A DNA stretch of 37,044 bases from Fischerella muscicola PCC 7414 (GTDB lineage: Bacteria; Cyanobacteriota; Cyanobacteriia; Cyanobacteriales; Nostocaceae): assembly GCF_000317205.1 (NCBI RefSeq), contig NZ_AJLK01000121.1:1-37044 (forward strand). The letters run 5' to 3'. Both the position numbers and the translations under genes were made by a program. This document shows positions 1 through 8,288 of the stretch, piece after piece. The notes beneath the pieces are model-generated. The model was not told the origin of the DNA. It was given only the letters and a program-made list of their open reading frames with translations, and made no database searches. Within the stretch, counting starts at the first letter, position 1. Each line of letters starts with the position of its first letter.

Positions 1-47
1 ACCTGCTGCCTTGTCATAACGATAATTTTCAACACCGACCTACTTAA

Positions 48-1361
48 CTAATACTTCTGCCTTTGACGAAAATTCGCCACTGACTCGACTATTCCTAAAG
101 CAATGAAGTTTTTCAACATCGCCGAACGCCCGTAACTCATCCAAGGTAGGGGAATTCCTGCCACTGGTGCTAAACCAACGTTCATGCCAATATTGACTAT
201 CATCTGAAACACGATCATAGACAAAACGCCAATAGCCAATAAAGAGCCAAAGTTGTCTTTAGCAGTTTGGGCGACGTGTAACAAGCGCAGACAAATTAAG
301 CAGAAGACTGCCAAAACTACCAAACAGCCAATAAAACCAAATTCTTCACCTACGGCAGAGAAAATAAAGTCTGTATGCTGTTCGGGGACGAAATTCAGTT
401 GAGTCATGGGCCCCTTAAATAGGCCCCATCCCCACCATTCTCCTGCACCAATGGCGATGCGGGATTGGATTTGGTGATAAGCAGCGCCAAGGGGATCAGC
501 TTTGGGATTTATAAATGAAGTGAGTCGATCTTTTTGATATTCCTTCAACACGTGGTTCCAGGCGAATAGTCCTAACTCACCACCAAACATATTCAAACCC
601 CATGCCCCGATCGCACCAAGATAAAATCGCCGCCAAGGGAGGGTGCGCCAACCCACAACACCCATCACTACTGACCAAATTAATCCCAATAGTCCAAATT
701 TTATATCTTCAGAAAAAGCGATCGCAAAGGGCCAAGATATGCTAAACAAAATTGCGGCAATAATGGGAGAAATCATTAATATCAGCCAGCCTGGGTTAGC
801 GTTTGCCCAATACAACATCCCTAAGACGATCGCACCAAACACAAGTGATGTTGCTAAATCTGGCTGTATAAATACTAATCCCCAAGGGATAGCAGTAATT
901 GCCAAAGCGCGGAAAACATTATCTAAGTTAGCAGCAGTACGTTTATGTAATAACGCCGCGAGGGTAATAATCACCCCGATTTTGGCAAATTCTGATGGTT
1001 GGACATTGAAACCAAAGATATTCACCCATCGCTGGGCCCCTTTGGCACTGTGACCAACTATCATCACGGCAGTGAGGCTGATATTGGTGAGTGCATAAGT
1101 AATCCAGTGCCATTGCAGCAGATTTTCATAACGTAGACGGGCCAGCAATAGGGCAATTACACAACCAATCCCACCAATTAACCAGTGCCACCACCAATCA
1201 GTGAGTCCTTGATTCAATTCGGTACTACGGATCATAATGCCGCCGAATAGTGTTAAACCGACTGGCAAAGACAACAACAACCAGTCCATTTGCTGCCAAG
1301 GCTTAAACCAATATTTCCAGCGAATTTGTAAAAGTGAAGAACGTGACCTTTTTAACAACAT
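48..1361 (-). CDS. rodA: RodA/FtsW-family peptidoglycan glycosyltransferase
   Basis: Probable SEDS-family glycosyltransferase that polymerises lipid II into glycan strands at the inner membrane for side-wall growth. The 437-residue protein is rich in membrane segments. Family landmarks seen are KGAQRW (about 107-112), QPSEFAK (121-127), QPDLATS (166-172), YQKDRLTSF with the conserved Asp near 278, AYHQIQS (295-300), PEQHTDFIF (326-334), VGEE (337-340) and the C-terminal GIPLPWMSYG (402-411). A longer segment between about 190 and 270, between the QPDLA and KDRL motifs, is hydrophobic and contains several extra membrane spans. The length suits RodA, and RodA is preferred over FtsW from overall motif wording, which is a judgement from memory. 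It lies 117 bp downstream of mrp on the same strand, so co-transcription is possible. Confidence 0.93.
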   Translation of the reverse strand: MLLKRSRSSLLQIRWKYWFKPWQQMDWLLLSLPVGLTLFGGIMIRSTELNQGLTDWWWHWLIGGIGCVIALLLARLRYENLLQWHWITYALTNISLTAVMIVGHSAKGAQRWVNIFGFNVQPSEFAKIGVIITLAALLHKRTAANLDNVFRALAITAIPWGLVFIQPDLATSLVFGAIVLGMLYWANANPGWLILMISPIIAAILFSISWPFAIAFSEDIKFGLLGLIWSVVMGVVGWRTLPWRRFYLGAIGAWGLNMFGGELGLFAWNHVLKEYQKDRLTSFINPKADPLGAAYHQIQSRIAIGAGEWWGWGLFKGPMTQLNFVPEQHTDFIFSAVGEEFGFIGCLVVLAVFCLICLRLLHVAQTAKDNFGSLLAIGVLSMIVFQMIVNIGMNVGLAPVAGIPLPWMSYGRSAMLKNFIALGIVESVANFRQRQKY

Positions 1362-1478
1362 TGGGCGACTATAGACTTTAGTTTTTAGATTTTAAATTTA
1401 CTGAGTACTAAAAATCTGTATTCCGACCCGTAGTTTCCTACCCAGACAAAAATTACATTTTCTTATGTTTGCCATTTT

Positions 1479-2549
1479 TTATGTTAGAGCAGCAATTGAT
1501 ACTTTGGCTGCGATTGTCTGAGCGATCGCTTTGAATGCTTGGGCACTCGCTGAATCTGGATCGGCTATTACTATTGGCACACCGCTGTCACCACCAATTC
1601 TAGTAGAGATTTCTAGAGGTATACATCCTAACAAAGGTACTCCCAATTCTGCTGCTGTTTTAGAGCCACCACCAGAACCAAATATGTCATATTGCTTCTC
1701 TGGCATATCTGGAGGAATGAAATAACTCATGTTTTCTACAATACCCAAAACAGGCACATTCATCTGTTGAAACATCCGCAAACCTTTACGAGAATCTAAC
1801 AAAGCAACGGTTTGTGGTGTCGTCACAATTACTGCCCCTGCCATTGGCACTGCTTGTGTCAATGTTAACTGAGCATCTCCTGTTCCTGGTGGCATATCCA
1901 CGAGCAAATAGTCCAGTTCTCCCCATTGCACTTGATAGAGAAACTGACGAATCACACCATTTAGCATTGGCCCACGCCAAATTACCGGCTGGTCGCGGTC
2001 AATCAAAAAGCCCATTGATACTAGTTTGACGCCATGATTGAAAGCTGGCTCCAGTATTTCTCCTTTTTCAGAGGTACGTACTACAATCTGAGCATCAGCT
2101 AGGCCAAGCATAGTTGGGTCATTGGGCCCATAAATATCGGCATCGAGTAAACCTACCTTTGCTCCTGCCTGTGCTAAAGCAACTGCTACATTCACAGCCA
2201 CTGTACTTTTACCGACGCCACCTTTCCCACTGGATATAGCGATAATATTCTTGACCCCAGTCACACCAGTGCGATCGGGTAAACTTTTTTGCTGAGGAGT
2301 TTCTGCTGTGACTTCAACAAATACATCTGTAACACCTGGCAGCTTTTTGACTGCTTTTTGACAGTCTTCTACAATGAACTCACGTAACGGACAGGCGGGT
2401 GTAGTCAATACCAAAGTAAAACTGACCTTGCCTGCATCTATTTTGACGTTACGAATCATATTCATTTCTACCAGGCTTTTGCGAAGTTCTGGATCTTGAA
2501 CTGGTCGCAACACTTCTAAGACTGACTGAGAATCGAGAACATCGTTCAT
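1479..2549 (-). CDS. mrp: Mrp/ApbC-type P-loop ATPase, iron-sulfur carrier family
   Basis: Cytoplasmic P-loop ATPase of the Mrp/NBP35 family, which carries Fe-S clusters to target proteins. The N-terminal part (about 5-80) is a MIP18/DUF59 domain. The deviant Walker A motif SSGKGGVGKS lies at 106-115, followed by DADIYGPN, DMPPGTGDAQL (switch/Walker B region) and TTPQTVALLD. The 356-residue length is normal. In many bacterial relatives a CxxC motif after ENMS binds the bridging cluster; here that stretch reads ENMSYFIPPDMPEKQ with no cysteine, which I believe is common in cyanobacterial members. The start is an ATG at 2549. Function assignment to the family is strong, but the cargo is unknown. 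Confidence 0.92.
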   Translation of the reverse strand: MNDVLDSQSVLEVLRPVQDPELRKSLVEMNMIRNVKIDAGKVSFTLVLTTPACPLREFIVEDCQKAVKKLPGVTDVFVEVTAETPQQKSLPDRTGVTGVKNIIAISSGKGGVGKSTVAVNVAVALAQAGAKVGLLDADIYGPNDPTMLGLADAQIVVRTSEKGEILEPAFNHGVKLVSMGFLIDRDQPVIWRGPMLNGVIRQFLYQVQWGELDYLLVDMPPGTGDAQLTLTQAVPMAGAVIVTTPQTVALLDSRKGLRMFQQMNVPVLGIVENMSYFIPPDMPEKQYDIFGSGGGSKTAAELGVPLLGCIPLEISTRIGGDSGVPIVIADPDSASAQAFKAIAQTIAAKVSIAALT

Positions 2550-2629
2550 AATTTATTTCACGCTTACTGCCGCAATCATTTTTAACAAACTGCAATGATT
2601 ATCTACTTGCATCTTAATTTGAAAGTGTT

Positions 2630-2777
2630 GGCAGTTGGTAGTTGTTAGTTGGTGGGGAGTCAGCGCACTAGCTCCCCATGAGTGTCTGAGGAACCCGTTC
2701 TCCTGAAAGGAGTTCCTTAAGGGTAGGGTTAATGCTTGGTTTTTCCAAACAACAAACAACGAACAACAACCAACCAA
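2630..2777. repeat. Spacer with complementary repeat arms and nested hairpins
   Basis: One arm is G/T-rich (GTTGGCAGTTGGTAGTTG at the left end) and the other is A/C-rich (CAACAAACAACGAACAACAA at the right end), so they can pair imperfectly. Between them are GGGGAG (2654-2659) facing CTCCCC (2672-2677), and CTCCT (2700-2704) facing AGGAG (2708-2712). The element lies downstream of the SRPBCC gene and upstream of mrp on the minus strand. It may end or modulate transcription between them, which is an inference. The rest of the spacer shows no gene. Confidence 0.6.
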
Positions 2778-2780
2778 ATT

Positions 2781-3305
2781 CTAAAAATCAAAACAACTAT
2801 CGTTAAGAGATTTTCTCTTTCCTGGAACTGTTGACAGTGTGCCCTTTTCTACTGCCTCAATTAAAGCTTTAGCAACGCGATCGGCATAAGGGCGAGAGAA
2901 TAACCAAATCAATGGTGATAACCAACCACGTAATGTTACAGAATACGACAAATAAGTACCACAAACCGTGGACTCTATTTTGTAACTGACCCGTTCTTCA
3001 ACACCAGGAATTGCTAGTACTCTGATACTTAATAATTCTCTAGGATTGACACGTTCTACAAAAATACGTATCGGAATGGGTGACAAGCGTGTCACCGCTT
3101 GGTAAATTAGCCCAGGTTTGGGTACTAATCCATAAGGGACATTGGTACTCTTGAGCAATGGATGCCAGGAGACGTCTGCCAAGTTAACTAGCTTTTGCCA
3201 TAGTTCATCAACAGAAGCAGAACTTATCTCACGATATGTTCGCACCAAAGACGCACAAAACCGACGGCGTTTGCGCTGGATGAATTTGGACAACCAAGCT
3301 CGCAT
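2781..3305 (-). CDS. SRPBCC-family (START-like) protein, function unknown
   Basis: A 174-residue protein. The open frame extends further upstream, but the upstream residues are low in information and cross a repeat-like region. The ATG at 3305 is preceded by a clear GAGGAG Shine-Dalgarno, so I place the start there. The middle resembles the SRPBCC/polyketide-cyclase fold: a DELWQKL helix, WHPLLKSTNVPYGLVPKPGLIYQ, strands around PIPIRIFVERVNPRELLSIRV and EERVSYKIESTVCGTYLSYSVTLRGW, and a long C-terminal helix (YADRVAKALIEAVEKG). These domains hold hydrophobic ligands or act as cyclases or lipid-transfer modules. No substrate can be named. It is basic at the N-terminus and has no clear signal peptide. 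Confidence 0.72.
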   Translation of the reverse strand: MRAWLSKFIQRKRRRFCASLVRTYREISSASVDELWQKLVNLADVSWHPLLKSTNVPYGLVPKPGLIYQAVTRLSPIPIRIFVERVNPRELLSIRVLAIPGVEERVSYKIESTVCGTYLSYSVTLRGWLSPLIWLFSRPYADRVAKALIEAVEKGTLSTVPGKRKSLNDSCFDF

Positions 3306-4236
3306 TTTCTTTATCTCCTCGCTACACGCTTTTTGATAACTTCGGGATCGGGGATCAGACATCGGGGATTGGGCATTGGAAAGAATTTTGGATTTTGGAG
3401 AAAGCGATTTTGGATGAGATTTCAATCTAAAATCCAAAATCTAAAATCTAAAATTTCTTTTCTACCTTGTCTGGTTTGTCCTCCTTGTCCTCCTATCCCC
3501 GCATCTCCCTTCCCTTCTAACCCCAGGTAAAATCTGCAAGATAAACCATTTTTTCTATTTTTTTATAAATATAATTAATCAGTGTCTAATGTCTTCCTAC
3601 TTACTGCGGAAGTTCCCAGAAAAGTGGTATGCAATTATACATGTTTGTTTTTGAATTTGCTGGACTAGAGGTGTACAACCCAACTAGAAATTATTACAGA
3701 AGTTAGGTAAAAAGAAAGCCGAAGTGCCTTTGGAGGGTTCCTCCGGTGTAACGACTGGTGTTAAAGGTTTAAGGACTGATATTTTTCTTTTCCCTGTATT
3801 CTTTTAATCTTTCTTAATAAGAATGCCTCATAAATTTTTGTAAGAGATTCTATGAGTTTTTGCTCACATCTAAGCATGAAAACATGTTTTTTGATTTATA
3901 TTTACCCCCTAATGCCGAGTGATACAAAGCTCTTGACCCGCAAGTTTGTCAAGGCTTACGTTTGTGCCATGTTCAACAGAGGTTTAGTAATTGGCTCTGG
4001 CTAAGTACATGTACCAAAATATTTTCACATAGAAAAGAATTTGAAAAAAAATCAATCAATATACATCCCCATACGCATTTGAGGGACAATAACTCTAGTC
4101 ATACCGACCCACTGCCAAAATGCTTGATTCTCAGGAAAAAAGCAAGGTGGGCATTTTTAGCCGGATTTTTAGCTACCGTGCATTTTTAGTTAAAAATTGT
4201 GCTTTTTGCAATCTATTAATTTAGGTCATTGAACTT
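3306..4236. other. Long spacer upstream of hemF, no convincing gene
   Basis: About 930 bases without a supported coding region. The left part (3340-3530) is low-complexity cyanobacterial spacer repeat (ATTTTGGATTTT, CTAAAATCCAAAATC and CCTTGTCC types). Further right are small inverted repeats: GGAGG facing CCTCC near 3734-3746, and CTTGAC (3932-3937) facing GTCAAG (3948-3953). Just before hemF the word CATTTTTAG is repeated (about 4151-4190). Open frames here are short and show no protein-like composition. It may hold the hemF promoter and leader or a small RNA, but I see no diagnostic motif. Confidence 0.5.
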
Positions 4237-5283
4237 ATGGTGACAAACTCCCAAAGCCCAACTTTGCCAATAGAATCATCTACTTGTTTACCCCCGACTG
4301 ATGCTAAAGCTAGGGTCAGTCAGTTTATGAAACAATTACAAGACGAAATTACGCAAGCTTTAGAAAAATTGGATGGCGTGGCTAAGTTTCAAGAAGATTC
4401 CTGGGAAAGACCAGAAGGAGGTGGTGGGCGATCGCGCGTGATGCGTGATGGCGCTATCTTTGAACAAGGTGGTGTAAATTTTTCTGAAGTTTGGGGTTCC
4501 CATTTGCCACCATCAATTCTGACCCAACGTCCAGAAGCGGCAGGACACGGTTTTTATGCCACTGGCACTTCTATGGTGTTGCATCCCCGTAACCCTTACG
4601 TACCTACCGTTCATCTTAATTACCGCTATTTTGAAGCTGGCCCAGTATGGTGGTTTGGTGGTGGTGCTGACCTCACCCCCTATTACCCCTTTGCTGAGGA
4701 TGCCATTCATTTCCATAAAACTTTCAAGGAAGCTTGTGATGCCCATCACTCGGAGTATTACCCAGTATTCAAACGCTGGTGTGATGAATATTTTTATTTA
4801 AAACATCGGGGTGAAACCCGGGGAGTTGGTGGTCTGTTTTTTGATTATCAAGATGGTCAAGGTACTTTGTATCGTGGCCCCCATGCAGATGGTGAAGCGG
4901 CTAAGTACAGCAACCAAGTGGGAACAATTGCATCCCGGAATTGGGAAGATTTATTTGCTTTTGTGCAAAGTTGTGGTAGGGCTTTTTTACCGGCATACTT
5001 ACCTATTGTCCAACGCCGACACACGATGGAATATAGCGATCGCCAACGCAATTTTCAGCTGTATCGTCGAGGACGGTATGTTGAATTTAACTTGGTTTAT
5101 GACCGAGGTACAATCTTTGGACTACAAACCAATGGACGTACGGAATCAATTTTGATGTCCCTACCACCCTTAGTACGGTGGGAATACGGCTACACACCTG
5201 AACCAAATACGCCCGAAGCTGAGTTGTATGAAACCTTCCTCAAACCCCAAGATTGGATAAACTGGACACCAAGCCACACGTAA
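4237..5283 (+). CDS. hemF: Oxygen-dependent coproporphyrinogen III oxidase
   Basis: Catalyses the O2-dependent oxidative decarboxylation of coproporphyrinogen III to protoporphyrinogen IX in heme and chlorophyll synthesis. The protein is soluble and usually a homodimer. The 348-residue length is typical. Diagnostic segments are present in order: [63 protein letters not shown], the [16 protein letters not shown] stretch and the C-terminal [19 protein letters not shown] and [12 protein letters not shown]. The start ATG at 4237 gives the usual short variable N-terminus, but no strong Shine-Dalgarno is visible. It is followed by repeats and a STAS gene and is probably transcribed alone. The tetrapyrrole pathway connects it with the nearby bilin lyase. 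Confidence 0.97.
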   Translation: MVTNSQSPTLPIESSTCLPPTDAKARVSQFMKQLQDEITQALEKLDGVAKFQEDSWERPEGGGGRSRVMRDGAIFEQGGVNFSEVWGSHLPPSILTQRPEAAGHGFYATGTSMVLHPRNPYVPTVHLNYRYFEAGPVWWFGGGADLTPYYPFAEDAIHFHKTFKEACDAHHSEYYPVFKRWCDEYFYLKHRGETRGVGGLFFDYQDGQGTLYRGPHADGEAAKYSNQVGTIASRNWEDLFAFVQSCGRAFLPAYLPIVQRRHTMEYSDRQRNFQLYRRGRYVEFNLVYDRGTIFGLQTNGRTESILMSLPPLVRWEYGYTPEPNTPEAELYETFLKPQDWINWTPSHT

Positions 5284-5393
5284 AGAGTGTGAGTTAAACT
5301 ACTAGAGGTGAGTAGTTAGTGGATAGTAGATAGTGGACAGTGGTTAATAGCCTGTAAAATAATTAACCAATGGTTTCAAGGTAGATTACACCC

Positions 5394-5439
5394 CTACTAA
5401 CTACTAACTACTAACTACTAACTACTAACTACTAACTAG
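5394..5439. repeat. Heptamer tandem repeat (CTAACTA type)
   Basis: Six or more head-to-tail copies of a 7-base unit, CTAACTA in one phase, end just before the STAS gene. This is the short tandemly repeated repetitive sequence class common in heterocystous cyanobacteria. The reverse complement (TAGTTAGTGGATAGTAG) occurs upstream at about 5315-5335, so the spacer can fold on itself. Confidence 0.85.
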
Positions 5440-5469
5440 TAGATTTTGCAAATGCCAAGGGGAGGCAAA

Positions 5470-5838
5470 GTGATAGATATAGATCAAAAAACCTATACAA
5501 CCCAAGACGGCAATAGTGTTATCGTCTTAACACCTACAGGTCGCCTAGATATCACCACCGCATGGCAATTTCGCTTGAAATTGCAGGAATGTATTTCTAA
5601 ACTGAGTCGTCATGTAGTTGTAAATCTTGGTCAAGTCAATTTTATCGATAGTTCTGGTTTAACTTCTTTGGTGGCAGGAATGCGCGATGCCGACAAAGTA
5701 AAGGGTAGTTTTCGTATTTGTAATGTTCACCCAGAAGCCAAACTAGTTTTTGAAGTAACGATGATGGATACGGTGTTTGAAATCTTTGAAACTGAGCAGG
5801 AAGCTTTAGAAGGTGTACCTCGTAGCATAGCTAGCTAA
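5470..5838 (+). CDS. STAS-domain protein, anti-sigma-factor antagonist type
   Basis: A 122-residue single STAS domain. The open frame runs upstream to a TTG, but AAGGGGAGG sits seven bases before a GTG at 5470, so I take GTG as the start. The fold landmarks are visible: VIVLTPTGRLDITTAWQFR, VVVNLGQVNFIDSSGLTSL and a C-terminal helix region with FEVTMMDTVFEIF. DSSGL carries the Ser that is phosphorylated in SpoIIAA/RsbV-type antagonists. Proteins of this kind bind anti-sigma factors or other switch kinases when unphosphorylated. No partner kinase or sigma gene is adjacent, so the partner is unknown. Confidence 0.85.
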   Translation: MIDIDQKTYTTQDGNSVIVLTPTGRLDITTAWQFRLKLQECISKLSRHVVVNLGQVNFIDSSGLTSLVAGMRDADKVKGSFRICNVHPEAKLVFEVTMMDTVFEIFETEQEALEGVPRSIAS

Positions 5839-5900
5839 AATTCCAGGTCAAACACGAACACTGAAGAGTCCAAAAATAGAGACACTTCATAATTCAACAT

Positions 5901-6497
5901 TTAGTACTGTTCTCGCTTGGTGTAGCGATAAGGCCCCATAATCGCTCCCCAAGTTGCACTGCCAGTAGCGGGGTCAATTCCTTTGTCGTAAGTTTTCAAT
6001 TCTTGTTGAGAAACCTCAAACCCCAGGGAAACTTGTACGGTATTGCCCGCATAACTAAAGCAACAACGATTGTTTGCAGGTGGGGTAGCAGTAAACTGGT
6101 AGTTGTTAGGAGTCAGTATTTTCTGAGTGACGTTAAGAACACAATCAGGTAGTAAATCTAGTTGGTCAGGTGTTAGGGTTTGAAGTAATGAAGGGTTACG
6201 ACCAGCACCACGTAAAGCTGTTGGATCTTTAGGCATATAATATTGTACTTTCAGAGGTGCATCTTGGTTGTTTCCTGACGTGAGCCGCATGATTCTTTGA
6301 CGATAGGGTTGGTCTAATTTCACAATATTGGCTTGTTCGGCAAATAGGGTCAGACTGTCTTCTGAAAATAGAGGTACAGGTATTTGCCATAAACGTAAGT
6401 GGACGTACCAAGCAGGTTCTGCCAAAGCTTGTTCTCTATTGTCAAATTCACCCGCTAAGTATTGAGCTAGGGTAATTAACTGTGGTGCGAGGGTCAT
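5901..6497 (-). CDS. cpcT: CpeT/CpcT-family phycobiliprotein lyase
   Basis: Chromophore lyase of the CpeT/CpcT family, which attaches phycocyanobilin to the Cys-155-equivalent position of beta phycobiliprotein subunits. The protein has 198 residues, the family's usual size. It shows the family start (LITLAQYLAGEFDNREQA), WYVHLRLWQIPVP, EQANIVKLDQPYRQRIMRL, the RGAGRNPSLLQTL region, GNTVQVSLGFEV and the ending PATGSATWGAIMGPYRYTKR. It is a soluble beta-barrel by family knowledge. It lies alone and converges on the STAS gene. Some cyanobacteria have two cpcT paralogues and I cannot tell which this is, so the symbol marks the family rather than proven specificity. Confidence 0.87.
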   Translation of the reverse strand: MTLAPQLITLAQYLAGEFDNREQALAEPAWYVHLRLWQIPVPLFSEDSLTLFAEQANIVKLDQPYRQRIMRLTSGNNQDAPLKVQYYMPKDPTALRGAGRNPSLLQTLTPDQLDLLPDCVLNVTQKILTPNNYQFTATPPANNRCCFSYAGNTVQVSLGFEVSQQELKTYDKGIDPATGSATWGAIMGPYRYTKREQY

Positions 6498-6716
6498 AAA
6501 ATTTTGGATTTTAGATTTTAGATTTTGGATTTTAGCTTAACCGAACTAGTATCCAATCCCCGTTGCCCCTAATCCCCACTCCCTACGGTCGTGGGGGCCG
6601 GTGAGTTCCCCGATCCCTGATCCCCAATCTCCGATCCCTTCAAGACCTAAACTTGGCAAACTGACCTGGAAGCGAGAAAATAAACATACGTCGCCCTAAA
6701 ATCTTAAATTTTTTTT
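6498..6716. other. Divergent spacer between cpcT-type gene and thf1
   Basis: The promoters of both flanking genes must lie here, but no clear -10/-35 pair stands out. It is mostly low-complexity repeat: ATTTTGGATTTTAGATTTT near the lyase, then CCCGATCCCTGATCCCC-like tracts. This repeat class recurs at 3340-3440 and 8260-8280. Confidence 0.4.
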
Positions 6717-7424
6717 GTGAATAACGTTCGTACTGTATCAGACACAAAGCGCACTTTCCACTCTCTCCACACCCGACCGATTAACACTATTTATCGGCGA
6801 GTGGTAGAGGAATTAATGGTAGAAATGCACCTGCTCGCAGTAAATGTTGATTTCAGCTATAACCCAATTTTTGCCTTGGGCGTCGTTACCTCCTTCGACC
6901 GATTCATGCAAGGCTATCAGCCAGAATCGGATAAGGAATCGATATTCAACGCCCTGCTGCGGGCAATAGAAGCAGATCCGCAAATCTATAGACAGGATGC
7001 TCAACGTTTGCAAGAACTAGCAAAAAGTCTGCCACCTCAAGATTTAATTGCTGCTTTGAGCCTACAAACTCAGTTAAATCGAGATGCTGACTTACAATCT
7101 CATCTGCAAGCGATCGCCAGTAATCCTAAATTTAAATACAGCCGTTTGTTTGCGATCGGTTTATTCTCTTTGTTAGAACTGTCAGATCCAGAACTAGTCA
7201 AAGACGAAAAACGACGCACTGAGGCACTCAAATCCATTGCCACTGGCTTGCATATTTCTGATGACAAACTCAATAAAGATTTGGAACTTTATCGTTCCAA
7301 TCTAGATAAAATGGCTCAAGCACTGGTAGTAATGGCAGATATGCTCTCAGCGGATCGCAAAAAACGTGAACAACGTAGTCAACAATCTAGTACTACTGTT
7401 ACTCCCCCAACTACCAGCGAATAA
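6717..7424 (+). CDS. thf1: Thf1/Psb29 photosystem II biogenesis protein
   Basis: Homologue of Psb29/Thylakoid formation 1, which helps assembly and repair of photosystem II and stabilises FtsH proteases at the thylakoid membrane. The 235-residue protein has the conserved N-terminus (VSDTKRTFHSLHTRPINTIYRRVVEELMVEMHLL) and the characteristic FSYNPIFALGVVTSFDRFMQGYQP, followed by an all-helical middle with SRLFAIGLFSLLEL. A charged C-terminal helix leads into a Ser/Thr tail. It starts with GTG at 6717, which gives the expected N-terminus; the next ATG would remove conserved residues. An A/T-rich leader precedes it and no strong Shine-Dalgarno is visible. The association with hemF and a bilin lyase fits a photosynthesis-related neighbourhood. 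Confidence 0.93.
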   Translation: MNNVRTVSDTKRTFHSLHTRPINTIYRRVVEELMVEMHLLAVNVDFSYNPIFALGVVTSFDRFMQGYQPESDKESIFNALLRAIEADPQIYRQDAQRLQELAKSLPPQDLIAALSLQTQLNRDADLQSHLQAIASNPKFKYSRLFAIGLFSLLELSDPELVKDEKRRTEALKSIATGLHISDDKLNKDLELYRSNLDKMAQALVVMADMLSADRKKREQRSQQSSTTVTPPTTSE

Positions 7425-7429
7425 ATATG

Positions 7430-7636
7430 GTTGTTAGTTGTTAGTTGTTGGTTGTTGGTTGTTGGTTGTTGGTTGTTGGTTAGTAATTGAAACTACTAAC
7501 CACTAACTACTAACCACTAACCACTGTACAGACGTGCCATGGCACGTCTGGTACAACCACTAACCACTAACTACTAACCACTAACTACTAACTACTAACT
7601 ACTAACCACTAACTACTAACCACTAACTACTAACCA
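7430..7636. repeat. Dense repeat spacer with complementary arms and 20-bp palindrome
   Basis: A left arm of GTTGTTGGTTGTTGG units (7437-7480) is followed by many CTAACCACTAACTA-type units (7490-7636), which can pair with it. A perfect 20-base palindrome, AGACGTGCCATGGCACGTCT, is embedded at 7530-7549. No coding potential. It separates the convergent thf1 and holin-like genes, so it could act as a two-way transcription end. Confidence 0.8.
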
Positions 7637-8008
7637 CTAACTATTTAAAGGTAAAATAGTGTAAATTATCTTCATCACAATCGAGAGCGTTAGCGCCCCT
7701 AAAATAGCGCTCCAAATGCCAAAACGTAAGCGAAATCCTTGTACTAAATAGGCTGCGATTCCAAAGCAGATGACAGTAATCAAAAATGAAAAAAACCCAT
7801 CAAGCCATCCAAATGTCAAAATATTTGGTAGCTTAAATGCGAACTCTAGTACTGGTCTAACTAATGCTGTCACAATTCCAAATACGGCAGCAGAAACCAA
7901 AGTTTTTTGCGGCGTATCAATTTCTACTCCGATAAATGGCAATTTACTAATAAAATAAAAGCTAGTAGCCACCACTAACCAAGCAACAAAAAGCGACACA
8001 ATATTCAT
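7637..8008 (-). CDS. Small four-helix membrane protein, phage holin 4 family (mycobacterial type)
   Basis: A 123-residue membrane protein. The open frame begins at a GTG at 8026, but TTAGGGG lies within that extension about eight bases before the ATG at 8008, so I prefer the ATG. Four hydrophobic spans are visible: FVAWLVVATSFYFI, LVSAAVFGIVTALVRPVL, FFSFLITVICFGIAAYLV and IWSAILGALTLSIVMKIIYTI. The pattern with RPVLE and LPNILTFGW between spans matches the Phage_holin_4_2/YvlD-type family. Members are widespread in bacterial chromosomes with no proven holin function, so the family name should not be read as a phage link. Confidence 0.78.
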   Translation of the reverse strand: MNIVSLFVAWLVVATSFYFISKLPFIGVEIDTPQKTLVSAAVFGIVTALVRPVLEFAFKLPNILTFGWLDGFFSFLITVICFGIAAYLVQGFRLRFGIWSAILGALTLSIVMKIIYTILPLNS

Positions 8009-8173
8009 TGCCACAACCCCTAACACGTGAATGGCGATTGGTGAAAAAACGCAGTAAGATTTACTCGGTAGACGTAGAGAAACAAACCGAATACGAAGCT
8101 TTAATTTGAAGTTAGCAGAAAATTCTTCGCTAGCGAAAATTTATTTTAGATATTTTTAGGTTTAGAAATATAG

Positions 8174-8193
8174 AGACGTGCCATAGCACGTCT
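8174..8193. repeat. Second copy of the 20-bp palindrome, one base changed
   Basis: AGACGTGCCATAGCACGTCT differs from the copy at 7530 by one base at the centre. It lies in the 280-base spacer between exbD and the holin-like gene, which otherwise shows only repeat fragments (CCAAAATCTAAAATC). Confidence 0.85.
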
Positions 8194-8288
8194 GTTGACC
8201 GATAATTAGAACGGTACTCAATACCGCGATGCTCTTTCGCTATCTGTATCTCACCAATCCAAAATCTAAAATCTAAAATCGGATGATC

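Noticed and set aside
643-1053. 136-residue plus-strand frame
   Set aside because: Lies fully inside rodA on the opposite strand; composition is that of a shadow frame.
3962-4189. 75-residue frame upstream of hemF
   Set aside because: No Shine-Dalgarno, no recognisable domain, and composition like the surrounding spacer.
7430-7640. Possible CRISPR array because of regular repeats
   Set aside because: Units are 7-8 bases, degenerate and without unique spacers; they are short tandem repeats.
7637-8008. Prophage marker from the holin-like family name
   Set aside because: No other phage genes are nearby and this family is common in chromosomes outside prophages.
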